This document shows, one piece after another, positions 1 to 7,468 of a stretch of 64,000 nucleotides of DNA. This DNA comes from Alterisphingorhabdus sp038748365. GTDB taxonomy: Bacteria; Pseudomonadota; Alphaproteobacteria; Sphingomonadales; Sphingomonadaceae. The notes beneath the pieces are model-generated. The model did no database searches. It was not told the origin of the DNA and was given only the letters and a program-made list of their open reading frames with translations. The stretch is taken from assembly GCA_038748365.1 (NCBI GenBank), contig JBCDIZ010000004.1:1-64000 (forward strand), given 5' to 3'. The translations under genes were made by a program, and so were the position numbers. The first letter of the stretch is position 1, and each line of letters starts with the position of its first letter.

Positions 1-231
1 ATTCCTTCACCTTTGCGGCTGAGAGGCCTTGATACCGGAAGGCGCTATCAAATCAGGCTGATCTGGCCTGATGGCTGGCGCACACCAATCCGACATGCAG
101 AGGCATTGGTACAGCAGTTACTGGCTGGGGACATCATTATGACAGGTGCTGATCTGATGCACATCGGCCTACAGCTTCCGGTCAGCCATCCACAAACCGC
201 ATTGCTGCTATATCTGAAAGCCCTGGACTGA
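1..231 (+). CDS. Alpha-galactosidase (GH36 family), C-terminal fragment
   Basis: The reading frame is open from the first base and stops at 231, so only the last 76 residues are present. The fragment begins with an LRLRGLD stretch followed by an arginine/tyrosine-rich strand and ends with a TGADLMHIGLQLP segment and an HPQTALLLYL tail. This is the pattern I know from the C-terminal beta-sandwich of GH36 alpha-galactosidases, where the sequence runs LRGLDP..YRVRL to SG..L...GL.LP..HPE.A..... The catalytic barrel lies upstream and cannot be judged. The next gene starts 35 bp downstream on the same strand with its own ribosome site, so the two could share a transcript. The identification rests on a short tail only. 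Confidence 0.7.
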   Translation: MPSPLRLRGLDTGRRYQIRLIWPDGWRTPIRHAEALVQQLLAGDIIMTGADLMHIGLQLPVSHPQTALLLYLKALD

Positions 232-266
232 GTTTGCAGTCACGAAAACCAAAGAGAGGATATTCC

Positions 267-1031
267 ATGGACATAAAAGATAAAGTCATCGTCGTGACTG
301 GCGCTGCCAGCGGCATAGGTAAGGCCATGGCGGAAGGGTTCGCTGCGGCTGGCGCACGTCATATTGTCTGCGCTGATATCGATGCCGAAGGTGCGGCCTT
401 GGTGGCTGGCGGTTCAGAGCAAATGTCGGCGCGTGGCTGCGATGTCAGCAAGGAAGCCGATATCGTTGCGCTTATTGATGAGACCGAAGCTGCGCATGGC
501 CCGATCGATCTGTTCTGCTCCAATGCAGGTATTTTTGTCATTGGCGGCGCCGAAGCCAGCGATGATGACTGGCAGCGCATCTGGGACATCAATGTCATGG
601 CGCATGTCTGGGCGGCGCGGCATCTGGTACCGCGGATGGTGGAGCGCGGTGGCGGCTATCTGCTCAATACCGCATCGGCGGCGGGTCTGTTGTCGCAAAT
701 CGGCTCTGCGCCCTATTCAGTGACTAAGCATGCCGCTGTATCCTTCGCCGAATGGTTGGCCATCACCCATGGCGATAACGGGCTGAAAGTTTCGATATTG
801 TGCCCGCAAGCGGTGCGCTCGGCGATGACGGCGGGGCATGAGGATGGCGTTGCCAGTGTTGATGGGCTGTTGGAAGCCGATGTCGTGGCTCAGGCCTGCA
901 TAGAGGCGATAACCGAAGAGAAGCTCTATGTCCTGCCCCACGCTAAAGTAGCGGATTATAGCCTGATGCGGGCGGAAAACCCGGATCGCTGGGTCGCAGG
1001 AATGCGCAAATTGCAGAGAAATTTCATTTAG
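267..1031 (+). CDS. SDR family NAD(P)-dependent oxidoreductase
   Basis: A 254-residue classical short-chain dehydrogenase. The nucleotide-binding motif TGAASGIG is at residues 11-18 and an aspartate follows the second strand (D37), which usually favours NAD over NADP. The SNAGI structural motif and the catalytic YSVTK motif (Tyr near residue 150) are present, with the serine in the NTASAAG strand. The ATG at 267 is chosen over an upstream TTG because AGAGAGGA lies 6-7 bases before it and the protein then starts directly at the Rossmann fold. The substrate cannot be read from the sequence. It follows the alpha-galactosidase tail closely but nothing links the two functionally. Confidence 0.88.
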   Translation: MDIKDKVIVVTGAASGIGKAMAEGFAAAGARHIVCADIDAEGAALVAGGSEQMSARGCDVSKEADIVALIDETEAAHGPIDLFCSNAGIFVIGGAEASDDDWQRIWDINVMAHVWAARHLVPRMVERGGGYLLNTASAAGLLSQIGSAPYSVTKHAAVSFAEWLAITHGDNGLKVSILCPQAVRSAMTAGHEDGVASVDGLLEADVVAQACIEAITEEKLYVLPHAKVADYSLMRAENPDRWVAGMRKLQRNFI

Positions 1032-1121
1032 AAGTCAATTGTATGACAAAATAATTACAATTAAATTTCACTTTAGCGTCATTTGCGCTACACTGTTCTT
1101 CTCAGAAACAGGAGAAGAATT

Positions 1122-1547
1122 ATGGCAAAACACGCAAAAAGGCTGATTCTCGGGTCCGCTTTGACGGCTCTGGCCGGTATCGCGGCCTTGCCAACCGCCG
1201 CATCCGCACAAAGCGCAGCGGCATTGGATGAAATTGAAGCAGAGCGCGTCCCGGGCAATGATGCCTTGAATCAGGGCAAGCTCTCTGAAGCGATTGTCGC
1301 GCTGGAGGCAGCACGCCGCAGCGAAGGCAATGATCCAGCCATATTGATCAATCTGGGTCAGGCCTATGCCCGTGCCGGAGATTATGACAAGGCGCGCAAA
1401 ATGCTGATCAAGGCGCGTGACAATCGGCGCGATTACGACATGATGCTGAGCAGTGGCGAAGTTATCAGTTCACGCGATGCGGCAGTTGCCGCTTTGCTGT
1501 GGCTGGACACACAGACCCAGACTGCACAGCTTGACATGCAGCGCTAG
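1122..1547 (+). CDS. Small exported tetratricopeptide-repeat protein
   Basis: A 141-residue protein with a clear Sec signal peptide: lysines in the first seven residues, a hydrophobic core, and an ASA|Q cleavage site at residue 29/30. The mature part has one or two TPR-like helical hairpins (LNQGKLSEAIVALEAARR and the ILINLGQAYARAGDYDKARKML region), so a periplasmic protein-binding role is likely. The start at ATG 1122 follows AGGAGAAG at about 5 bases. An AT-rich stretch (1032-1090) precedes it and a strong terminator follows at 1579, so it is probably a single-gene transcript. The partner is unknown. Confidence 0.75.
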   Translation: MAKHAKRLILGSALTALAGIAALPTAASAQSAAALDEIEAERVPGNDALNQGKLSEAIVALEAARRSEGNDPAILINLGQAYARAGDYDKARKMLIKARDNRRDYDMMLSSGEVISSRDAAVAALLWLDTQTQTAQLDMQR

Positions 1548-1578
1548 AATAAGCGCAAACCCGTATCAGGCCATTATA

Positions 1579-1609
1579 AGGGGTCGCTGGAAACAGTGAC
1601 CCCTTTTTA
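1579..1609 (+). terminator. Rho-independent terminator of the TPR gene
   Basis: Arms AGGGGTCGCTG (1579-1589) and CAGTGACCCCT (1594-1604) pair over 11 bp with one G-T wobble around a GAAA tetraloop and run straight into TTTTAT. This is a textbook intrinsic terminator for the plus-strand gene ending at 1547. Confidence 0.92.
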
Positions 1610-2018
1610 TATGCCGGAAATAGCGATGATGCGTCCGAACGCCTTCTGTCAGCTATTGTGACCTTAAAGACACGATTCGCTCTTTTTTGGACCTTTCGGC
1701 CATATGCTGATATTTTATATTATCGCTAAATGCCGTGTTGATAGCGGCAATCTTTCTCGAATGGTGGTTCATCGCTGACACATAAGCCGCGGTTTTCTCG
1801 GTTTGGTGCAAGCTGAACTAAAAAATTGAAACATCAGCGTAATATTTGAAACATCTCCGTCATAATTCCGTCTTTCCCAAGTCATCAAAATCGCAAACCA
1901 GCGTCATGACCCGCTCCTAGATGCGCTTTCTGCAAGGCGGGGGCAGGGGATCCGACTCATAACCGCGTCGTCTGCAAAAGCCTTTTAGTGATTTAGCAAA
2001 TATGCGGAGTTTCCAGAC
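1610..2018. other. 409-bp non-coding regulatory region before the lipoprotein gene
   Basis: No convincing gene is seen here. The left half is AT-rich. The right half holds a 20-bp-period direct repeat (TTGAAACATC..CGT at 1826 and again at 1846) that runs into the 11-bp-phased GTCAT half-sites annotated separately. The last 100 bases before the lipoprotein start are expected to hold the -10 element and leader, but I could not assign a -10 with confidence. Confidence 0.6.
1859..1913 (+). promoter_or_regulatory. Candidate tandem Pho boxes (PhoB sites)
   Basis: Half-sites GTCAT at 1859, GTCTT at 1870, GTCAT at 1881 and GTCAT at 1903 are each separated by exactly 11 bp or a multiple of it; the unit at 1892 is degenerate. 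PhoB binds direct repeats of CTGTCAT-like 7-mers with 4-base AT-rich spacers, that is an 11-bp period, and the spacers here include AATT and CAAA. The leading bases are CC or AA rather than CT, so the match is to the core and spacing, not to the full consensus. The position, 106-160 bp before the lipoprotein start, suits an activator site. Confidence 0.62.
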
Positions 2019-3575
2019 ATGATGAACGCACGTTTCCGTTCAGTCCTGCTTGCCACGGCAGCGGCTGTTACCGTTACAGCCTGTGGCGCTGATGATGTAG
2101 CTTCCCCAGGTGAGGGCGTTATCGTCCTTCCTGCACCGGCACCGCCGGCGCCAACGCCTACTCCTCCAACTCCAACTCCTCCGGGTGGCGGTGGCGGCAC
2201 TGTGCCGAGTACATGCCCCGACAATACAGCCAATATTGGTACGATTACCTTGGCCAATGGTACAGAAGCACGTAATTGCCAGCTTTCTGGTCGTCTGACT
2301 GGCAACACTCTGCTGCCTAACGCTGGCAATACGATTTATTCATTGTCCGGTCGTGTCGATGTGGGTGAAGATGCTGGTGCCGATGGCACAACAGCCAACC
2401 CCAACCCGGCCGTTCTGACCATCGAGCCAGGGGTTGTTATCTTTGGTTCGTCCGGTGCTGACTTCCTGATCGTTAATCGCGGTTCGCAAATTTTTGCTAA
2501 CGGTACCGCTACCGCACCGATCATTTTCACCTCCGTGCAGAATGTTAACGGTACGGCCGGTGTTGACTCAATTGGCCAATGGGGCGGTCTGGTTATTCTT
2601 GGCCAGGCGCCAATTTCTGAATGTTCAGAAGGCAATCCGAGCAATCCTGACGGCGACCGTACAGACTGTCAGGCGCCTATTGAAGGCACTACCGGCGCTT
2701 TTTACGGTGGTAACGATCCGGTCGATAACTCCGGTAGCCTGACCTTCGTTCAGGTCCGTTATCCCGGTTTCGCTATTACCGCCGGTAACGAGCTCAACGG
2801 TATTTCGCTTGGCGGTGTCGGCTCAGGCACGCGCTTTGAGAATGTTCAGGTGCATAACAGCTCTGACGATGGCATCGAATGGTTCGGTGGTACGGTCAAC
2901 GGCCGTAATCTGGCGCTGAGCGGTAATGACGATGACTCAATCGATACCGATGTTGGCTATCGTGCATTCCTGCAATATGTTCTCGTTGCCCAGCGCGCTG
3001 GTGGCGGTGACCAGGGTTGGGAATCAGACTCTGAGACCGGTCAAGACATTCTGCCACGTCAGTTCACGCAGATTTCCAACTTCACCTTTGTCGGCAATGG
3101 CGGCTCGGGCGATAAAGGCGTTCAGGTCCGCGGCGGTGCTGATGGCTCGTTGTTCAACGGCACAATCGCTGGTTTCGATATCTGCATCGACATTGACGAA
3201 GCCGAAACCGTTCGTGCGGCAGATGACACCATCCAGGAAGCTGGCCCGATCCGTTACGAATCGGTCTTCCTGAGCTGTACAACAGCCTTTGACGATGACA
3301 GCGATGTCAATGCCGCTGCGACCCGCGCTTCTTTCGATGCGGGCACCAACAATGAGGATGATGGCACGTCTACTCTGACCAATATCTTCATCAACGGCGC
3401 CAATGAAACGGCTGTGCCGGTATTCGATGCGACGGCTATCGATAGCTTCTTCGAGGCCGTTGATTTCATCGGTGCGGTTCGTGATGCGAATGATACGCGC
3501 TTCCAGGGTTGGACCTGTGGTCTCTACTCCACTGACCAGTCCTGTACTGACCTGACCATCACAATCTCAAGCTAA
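2019..3575 (+). CDS. Surface lipoprotein with beta-helix-like domain, ElpS-like
   Basis: A 518-residue lipoprotein. The N-terminus is a short signal ending in lipobox VTAC with Cys22 as the lipidation site. A proline/threonine linker (about residues 38-58) ends in a glycine run. The rest is rich in Asp, Gly and Asn with repeated short strands, including PGVVIFGSSGADFLIV and WGGLVILGQAPI, which look like rungs of a right-handed beta-helix. From memory, phosphate-starved Caulobacter crescentus makes a surface lipoprotein, ElpS, encoded beside a T2SS gene set and a TonB receptor. The lipobox, upstream Pho-like boxes, TonB receptor and gsp operon here reproduce that context. ElpS orthology is inferred from context rather than from alignment. 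GGAG at 2004 is the likely ribosome site. Confidence 0.68.
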   Translation: MMNARFRSVLLATAAAVTVTACGADDVASPGEGVIVLPAPAPPAPTPTPPTPTPPGGGGGTVPSTCPDNTANIGTITLANGTEARNCQLSGRLTGNTLLPNAGNTIYSLSGRVDVGEDAGADGTTANPNPAVLTIEPGVVIFGSSGADFLIVNRGSQIFANGTATAPIIFTSVQNVNGTAGVDSIGQWGGLVILGQAPISECSEGNPSNPDGDRTDCQAPIEGTTGAFYGGNDPVDNSGSLTFVQVRYPGFAITAGNELNGISLGGVGSGTRFENVQVHNSSDDGIEWFGGTVNGRNLALSGNDDDSIDTDVGYRAFLQYVLVAQRAGGGDQGWESDSETGQDILPRQFTQISNFTFVGNGGSGDKGVQVRGGADGSLFNGTIAGFDICIDIDEAETVRAADDTIQEAGPIRYESVFLSCTTAFDDDSDVNAAATRASFDAGTNNEDDGTSTLTNIFINGANETAVPVFDATAIDSFFEAVDFIGAVRDANDTRFQGWTCGLYSTDQSCTDLTITISS

Positions 3576-3600
3576 GGTCAGATTCAGGCACATAACATGT

Positions 3601-3630
3601 CGGGGCGGCGGCCTGAGCGTCGCTGCCCCG
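3601..3630 (+). terminator. Hairpin between lipoprotein and TonB receptor genes
   Basis: CGGGGCGGCGGC (3601-3612) can pair with GTCGCTGCCCCG (3619-3630) over 12 bp with two G-T wobbles, followed by CTATGTTTT. The U-run is short and delayed. It may work as a partial terminator that lowers expression of the receptor gene relative to the lipoprotein, or simply as a 3' stabilising hairpin. Confidence 0.5.
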
Positions 3631-3668
3631 CTATGTTTTAAGGAATTGTTTTAAGGGGACTCCGGGCT

Positions 3669-6413
3669 ATGAAGAAGCCGCTTACCTTCACCGCCATGTT
3701 GCTGATGAGTTCGGCACTTGTCACACCATCTGCCTTTGCACAAACTGCACAGGATGCCGCCGAGGATGCGGCTGAAGCTGCAGCCGATGCGGCGCAATCT
3801 GCTGATCCTCAGGAAGAGGAACAGGAAGAAGTAGAGGTTCTCGGACCCGGCGCTGGCGGTGATCAGCCGATTACGGTTATCGGTCGTTTCATTCCTAACC
3901 CGGTTCGTAATGAAGCCGAGGTTGTTTCGGTTCTCAGTGCAGAGGAAATTGCCCGTACGGCCGATGGTGACATTGCCGGTTCGCTGGCGCGTGTGACCGG
4001 CCTCAGCACCGTTGGCGGCCGCTTCGTATTTGTTCGTGGTCTTGGTGATCGTTATTCTTCGGCTTTGCTCAATGGTATGCCCCTGCCATCACCAGAGCCA
4101 TTGCGTCGTACCGTCCCGCTTGACCTTTTCCCGAGCAGCGTGATTGGTTCGGCCAAAGTTACAAAAAGCTATTCAGCCAGCTATCCTGGCGAGTTCGGCG
4201 GCGGTGTTATCAACCTGACGACCCGTTCGATCCCCGACGAGCCATTCTTCAAGATCAGCGCAGGCCTTGGCTATAATACGGAAGCGACCGGAGAAGTGGG
4301 TTATACTTTCTTCGGTAGTGACACCGATTTCCTTGGCTTTGACAATGGCGCACGTGACTTGCCGCCGGGACTGCAAAACGCTTTTGATAACAATATTCCA
4401 GTATTTTCCGGGCCAAACGGCCTGACCGATGCTGAAATCCAGAATATTACTACTGGTCTCAACGACGCCGACCTGATTCTCACCCAGCGTAACAACAATA
4501 TCCCACCCAATGGGGATATCAGCTTCTCTGCTGGCACCAACTTTTATGTTGGCGATGCCTATGTCGGCGTGATCGCACAGGGTGGCTGGCGCAATGGCTG
4601 GCGCACACGCGGTGGCCGTCAGGAATTGGCGGGTATTCCCAACGCTGAAGGCGAGCTGGGTCTGCTTAACGGCTTTGACTATTTGACGACGCAAAATCGC
4701 GTTGTCGTAAACGGCTTGCTTGGCTTGGCTGCCGAAGTTGGCGAGCATAAATTCCGCTGGACCAACTTCTATGTTCGCGACACCGCCAAAGAGGCGCGTA
4801 TCAGAGAGGGTTTCCGGACCAGTATCGATACCGAAGGCCGTCTCCAGGAAGCGCGTAATACGACATTTGAGCGCCAGTTGTTCGACACCCAGTTTATTGC
4901 TGAATTCGATTTTGGCGATTTAGATGTGAATGTGCGGGCCAGCTATGCCAATGCACAGCGTAACTCGCCGTTTGAGTTCAATACCGGATATGCTTTTGAC
5001 CCCAATATTCTAGGTTCCGGTCAGGGCGGTTTTGTGAACAGCCTGGGCCAGATCGCGAACGGCGAATTTGCGACCCTGGCATTCTCCGAGCTGGATGATG
5101 ACAGCATAAGCGCAGGCATCGACTTGGCTTATGAGATTCCGTTCGAAATCCCGTTCACATTCAAAGCTGGTTATTCTTATACCAACAATACGCGTGAATC
5201 ACTGCGTCGCGATTTTGAATTTGCGCCAGCGGGTGCGGCTCTGCCTAGCCCGGTGACACAGCAGCGGCCTGATTTCCTGCTGTCTGATTTCAATGTCTCG
5301 GCATTTGATATCCAGATCCAGGAATTCTTTGGTGCAGCCGGTGCGCAATTCTATGAAGGTGAACTGACGGTTCACGGCCTTTATGCCGAGATTGATGCTG
5401 AGCTAACCGACGGCCTGCGTGTTCAGGCAGGTGTGCGCTTTGAAGATGGCAGTCAGGAAGTTCTGCCCGAGGATATCTTCAACCTTGGCGGTATTCCTAT
5501 CATCCCAACCAATATCAATGAGACGGACTTCCTCCCGGCACTGACAGTGACCTGGAACTTCGCCGAGGATATGCAGCTACGTTTCGCCAGCTCGGTCACG
5601 CTTGCGCGGCCACAATTCCGCGAATTGGCTAACCAGCAATATCTCGACTTTGAGACCGACCGAGTGTTCTTCGGTAATGAATTTCTGCAGAACAGTCAGC
5701 TTCTCAACTTCGAGGCACGTTATGAATGGTATACCGGTCGCGATGAACGCCTGACCGCTGCCATCTTCTACAAAGATATTACTGACCCAATCGAACTGAT
5801 CGCCTTTGCTCAGGGTGACTCTGCGCGTTTCACCACCTTTGCCAATGCGCCGAGCGCAGAGCTTTATGGTATTGAGCTGGAAGCCGTGCAGTATTTCGAT
5901 CTTTATGATCTGGGTGGAGCGTTCTGGGAAGATCGGCGGTTATTGGTTGCGGCTAACTATACCTATACCGACTCATCGCTCAATATTGGTGATGATGATC
6001 TTATTCTGACGCCATTCAACCCGGGGGTCCCGTCACCTGCTGCTGGCGTATTCGATGATGGCGACCGCTTGGTTGGCCAATCAGAGCATCTGGTCAATTT
6101 GCAGATTGGCCTGGAGAATAATGGCGATCGTCTGTCGCAACAGACTTTTATCCTGACCTATAACAGCGACCGTGTTACCAACCGTGGTACGCAAGGTCAG
6201 CCAGACCTGTTTGAGCGTCCGGGCGTGTTGCTCGATTTTGTCTGGCGTGAAGGTTTCAACCTGTTCGACAAAGAACTCGAACTGCGCTTTGAAGCGCGTA
6301 ACATTCTCGGTGAAGACTATATCGAGCTACAGGAAAACGACGTATCGCGTGTCATCAACAACAGCTATGATTACGGTACGACTTTCTCGATCACCGCTGA
6401 AGTTACGTTCTGA
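3669..6413 (+). CDS. TonB-dependent outer membrane receptor
   Basis: A 914-residue receptor. A signal peptide ends near residue 24 (SAFA|Q). An Ala/Glu-rich acidic spacer follows and then QPITVIG, a plausible TonB box. The plug domain is clear (about residues 85-200), with the VRGLGDRYSSALLNG and SYSASYPGEFGGGVINLTT motifs. The rest is a beta-barrel rich in aromatic residues ending in FSITAEVTF, with the terminal Phe used by the BAM machinery. The start has AAGGGGA about 9 bases upstream. It lies 93 bp behind the ElpS-like lipoprotein and before the T2SS operon. With the upstream Pho-like boxes this suggests uptake of a phosphate-containing compound, though the ligand is not visible in the sequence. 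Confidence 0.9.
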   Translation: MKKPLTFTAMLLMSSALVTPSAFAQTAQDAAEDAAEAAADAAQSADPQEEEQEEVEVLGPGAGGDQPITVIGRFIPNPVRNEAEVVSVLSAEEIARTADGDIAGSLARVTGLSTVGGRFVFVRGLGDRYSSALLNGMPLPSPEPLRRTVPLDLFPSSVIGSAKVTKSYSASYPGEFGGGVINLTTRSIPDEPFFKISAGLGYNTEATGEVGYTFFGSDTDFLGFDNGARDLPPGLQNAFDNNIPVFSGPNGLTDAEIQNITTGLNDADLILTQRNNNIPPNGDISFSAGTNFYVGDAYVGVIAQGGWRNGWRTRGGRQELAGIPNAEGELGLLNGFDYLTTQNRVVVNGLLGLAAEVGEHKFRWTNFYVRDTAKEARIREGFRTSIDTEGRLQEARNTTFERQLFDTQFIAEFDFGDLDVNVRASYANAQRNSPFEFNTGYAFDPNILGSGQGGFVNSLGQIANGEFATLAFSELDDDSISAGIDLAYEIPFEIPFTFKAGYSYTNNTRESLRRDFEFAPAGAALPSPVTQQRPDFLLSDFNVSAFDIQIQEFFGAAGAQFYEGELTVHGLYAEIDAELTDGLRVQAGVRFEDGSQEVLPEDIFNLGGIPIIPTNINETDFLPALTVTWNFAEDMQLRFASSVTLARPQFRELANQQYLDFETDRVFFGNEFLQNSQLLNFEARYEWYTGRDERLTAAIFYKDITDPIELIAFAQGDSARFTTFANAPSAELYGIELEAVQYFDLYDLGGAFWEDRRLLVAANYTYTDSSLNIGDDDLILTPFNPGVPSPAAGVFDDGDRLVGQSEHLVNLQIGLENNGDRLSQQTFILTYNSDRVTNRGTQGQPDLFERPGVLLDFVWREGFNLFDKELELRFEARNILGEDYIELQENDVSRVINNSYDYGTTFSITAEVTF

Positions 6414-6435
6414 CCGCGAATAAGGATTATCATCA

Positions 6436-6463
6436 AGGGGCGGGCCTGCGGGCTCGCCTCTTT
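6436..6463 (+). terminator. Terminator after the TonB receptor gene
   Basis: AGGGGCGGGCC (6436-6446) and GGGCTCGCCTCT (6450-6461) form an 11-bp stem with two G-T wobbles around a 3-4 base loop, followed by TTTGCTATT. Its U-tract is weak. It probably separates the receptor transcript from the gsp operon, at least partly. Confidence 0.6.
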
Positions 6464-6610
6464 GCTATTCGGGAGGCATGTAGTATTTATTCTCCTCCCA
6501 CAAAGTCTTGTTGCTGTTGCCAAAATGGTACGTAACAAAAGCGAAATATAAGAGTCACCTTGCTGTAAGCCGTGCCGCATAGCCCGCTAAGGCAGGTGGG
6601 AGGCCGATTC

Positions 6611-7468
6611 GTGAATGGGCGTGACAGCACGGTTTTGCGACACATCGCGAATTGGCGACAGCATAGCCTGTTCTGGCCTATCGCTATCATTCTCGGCGTT
6701 CTTTTGCTTATCCAGCTTGTCCGGCTGATATTATTGCTCATCACACCGGTAACACCGCTTGGAGAATGGCAACCCAATCAGGCAGAGCCCATGCCGATGG
6801 CTGCGCGAACGGCTGTTCTGACCCGCTTCAATCCTTTTGATCGCAGCAGTGTCGCGTCGAGCGATGGTCCTGCCGAAGCTGTCACTGCGCTTGATCTTGA
6901 GCTTTACGGGATTCGCATCAACAATGCCTCAGGTGGCGGTTCGGCAATTATTGCCGGATCGGATGGGGTACAGGAAAGCTATTCCGTGGGTGACGAGATC
7001 ATGTCCGGTGTCACACTTGCGGCGGTAGAATTTGACCATGTAATTCTCGACCGCAATGGTAGGCGAGAGTCGCTTTTCATCGATCAGTCGGGCGATGTTC
7101 AACCGGTTTTGCCGCCGACTGGCAATAGCGCGTCTGCGGATACAGCAAGTCCTCGACCTTCTGCTGAAAGTGGCAGTGCTACGCCTCCAGCCACGGTCGC
7201 ACTGGACAACACCATCGCCTTCACACCGCGCGCCGAGAGCGGCAAAATTACGGGTATTGCTGTTGCTGCCCAAGGTGACGGTAGCGCCTTTGAAAAATTC
7301 GGTTTTCGCCAGGGCGATGTCATTGTGGAATATGATGGCCGCCCGGTGCGCAGCGCCGATGATGTCACCGCGATGATTGCCAAAAGCCGTCCCGGCGGTC
7401 GCTTCTCGGTGATGGTGGAGCGCGGCGGACAAGTCCTTCCCATAGCCATAATAGTACCGGAACAGTGA
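6611..7468 (+). CDS. gspC: Type II secretion inner-membrane linker GspC
   Basis: A 285-residue bitopic protein that links the outer-membrane secretin to the inner-membrane platform. One transmembrane segment lies at about residues 19-42, then a homology-region strand set (LELYGIRINNASGGGSAII), and a C-terminal PDZ domain from about residue 205 with the FRQGDVIVEYDGRPV signature. I prefer GTG 6611 to GTG 6572 because GGGAGG (6598-6603) sits 7 bases before it. The gene is first in the T2SS operon, and its stop overlaps the gspD start by four bases (GTGA), indicating translational coupling. Confidence 0.88.
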   Translation: MNGRDSTVLRHIANWRQHSLFWPIAIILGVLLLIQLVRLILLLITPVTPLGEWQPNQAEPMPMAARTAVLTRFNPFDRSSVASSDGPAEAVTALDLELYGIRINNASGGGSAIIAGSDGVQESYSVGDEIMSGVTLAAVEFDHVILDRNGRRESLFIDQSGDVQPVLPPTGNSASADTASPRPSAESGSATPPATVALDNTIAFTPRAESGKITGIAVAAQGDGSAFEKFGFRQGDVIVEYDGRPVRSADDVTAMIAKSRPGGRFSVMVERGGQVLPIAIIVPEQ

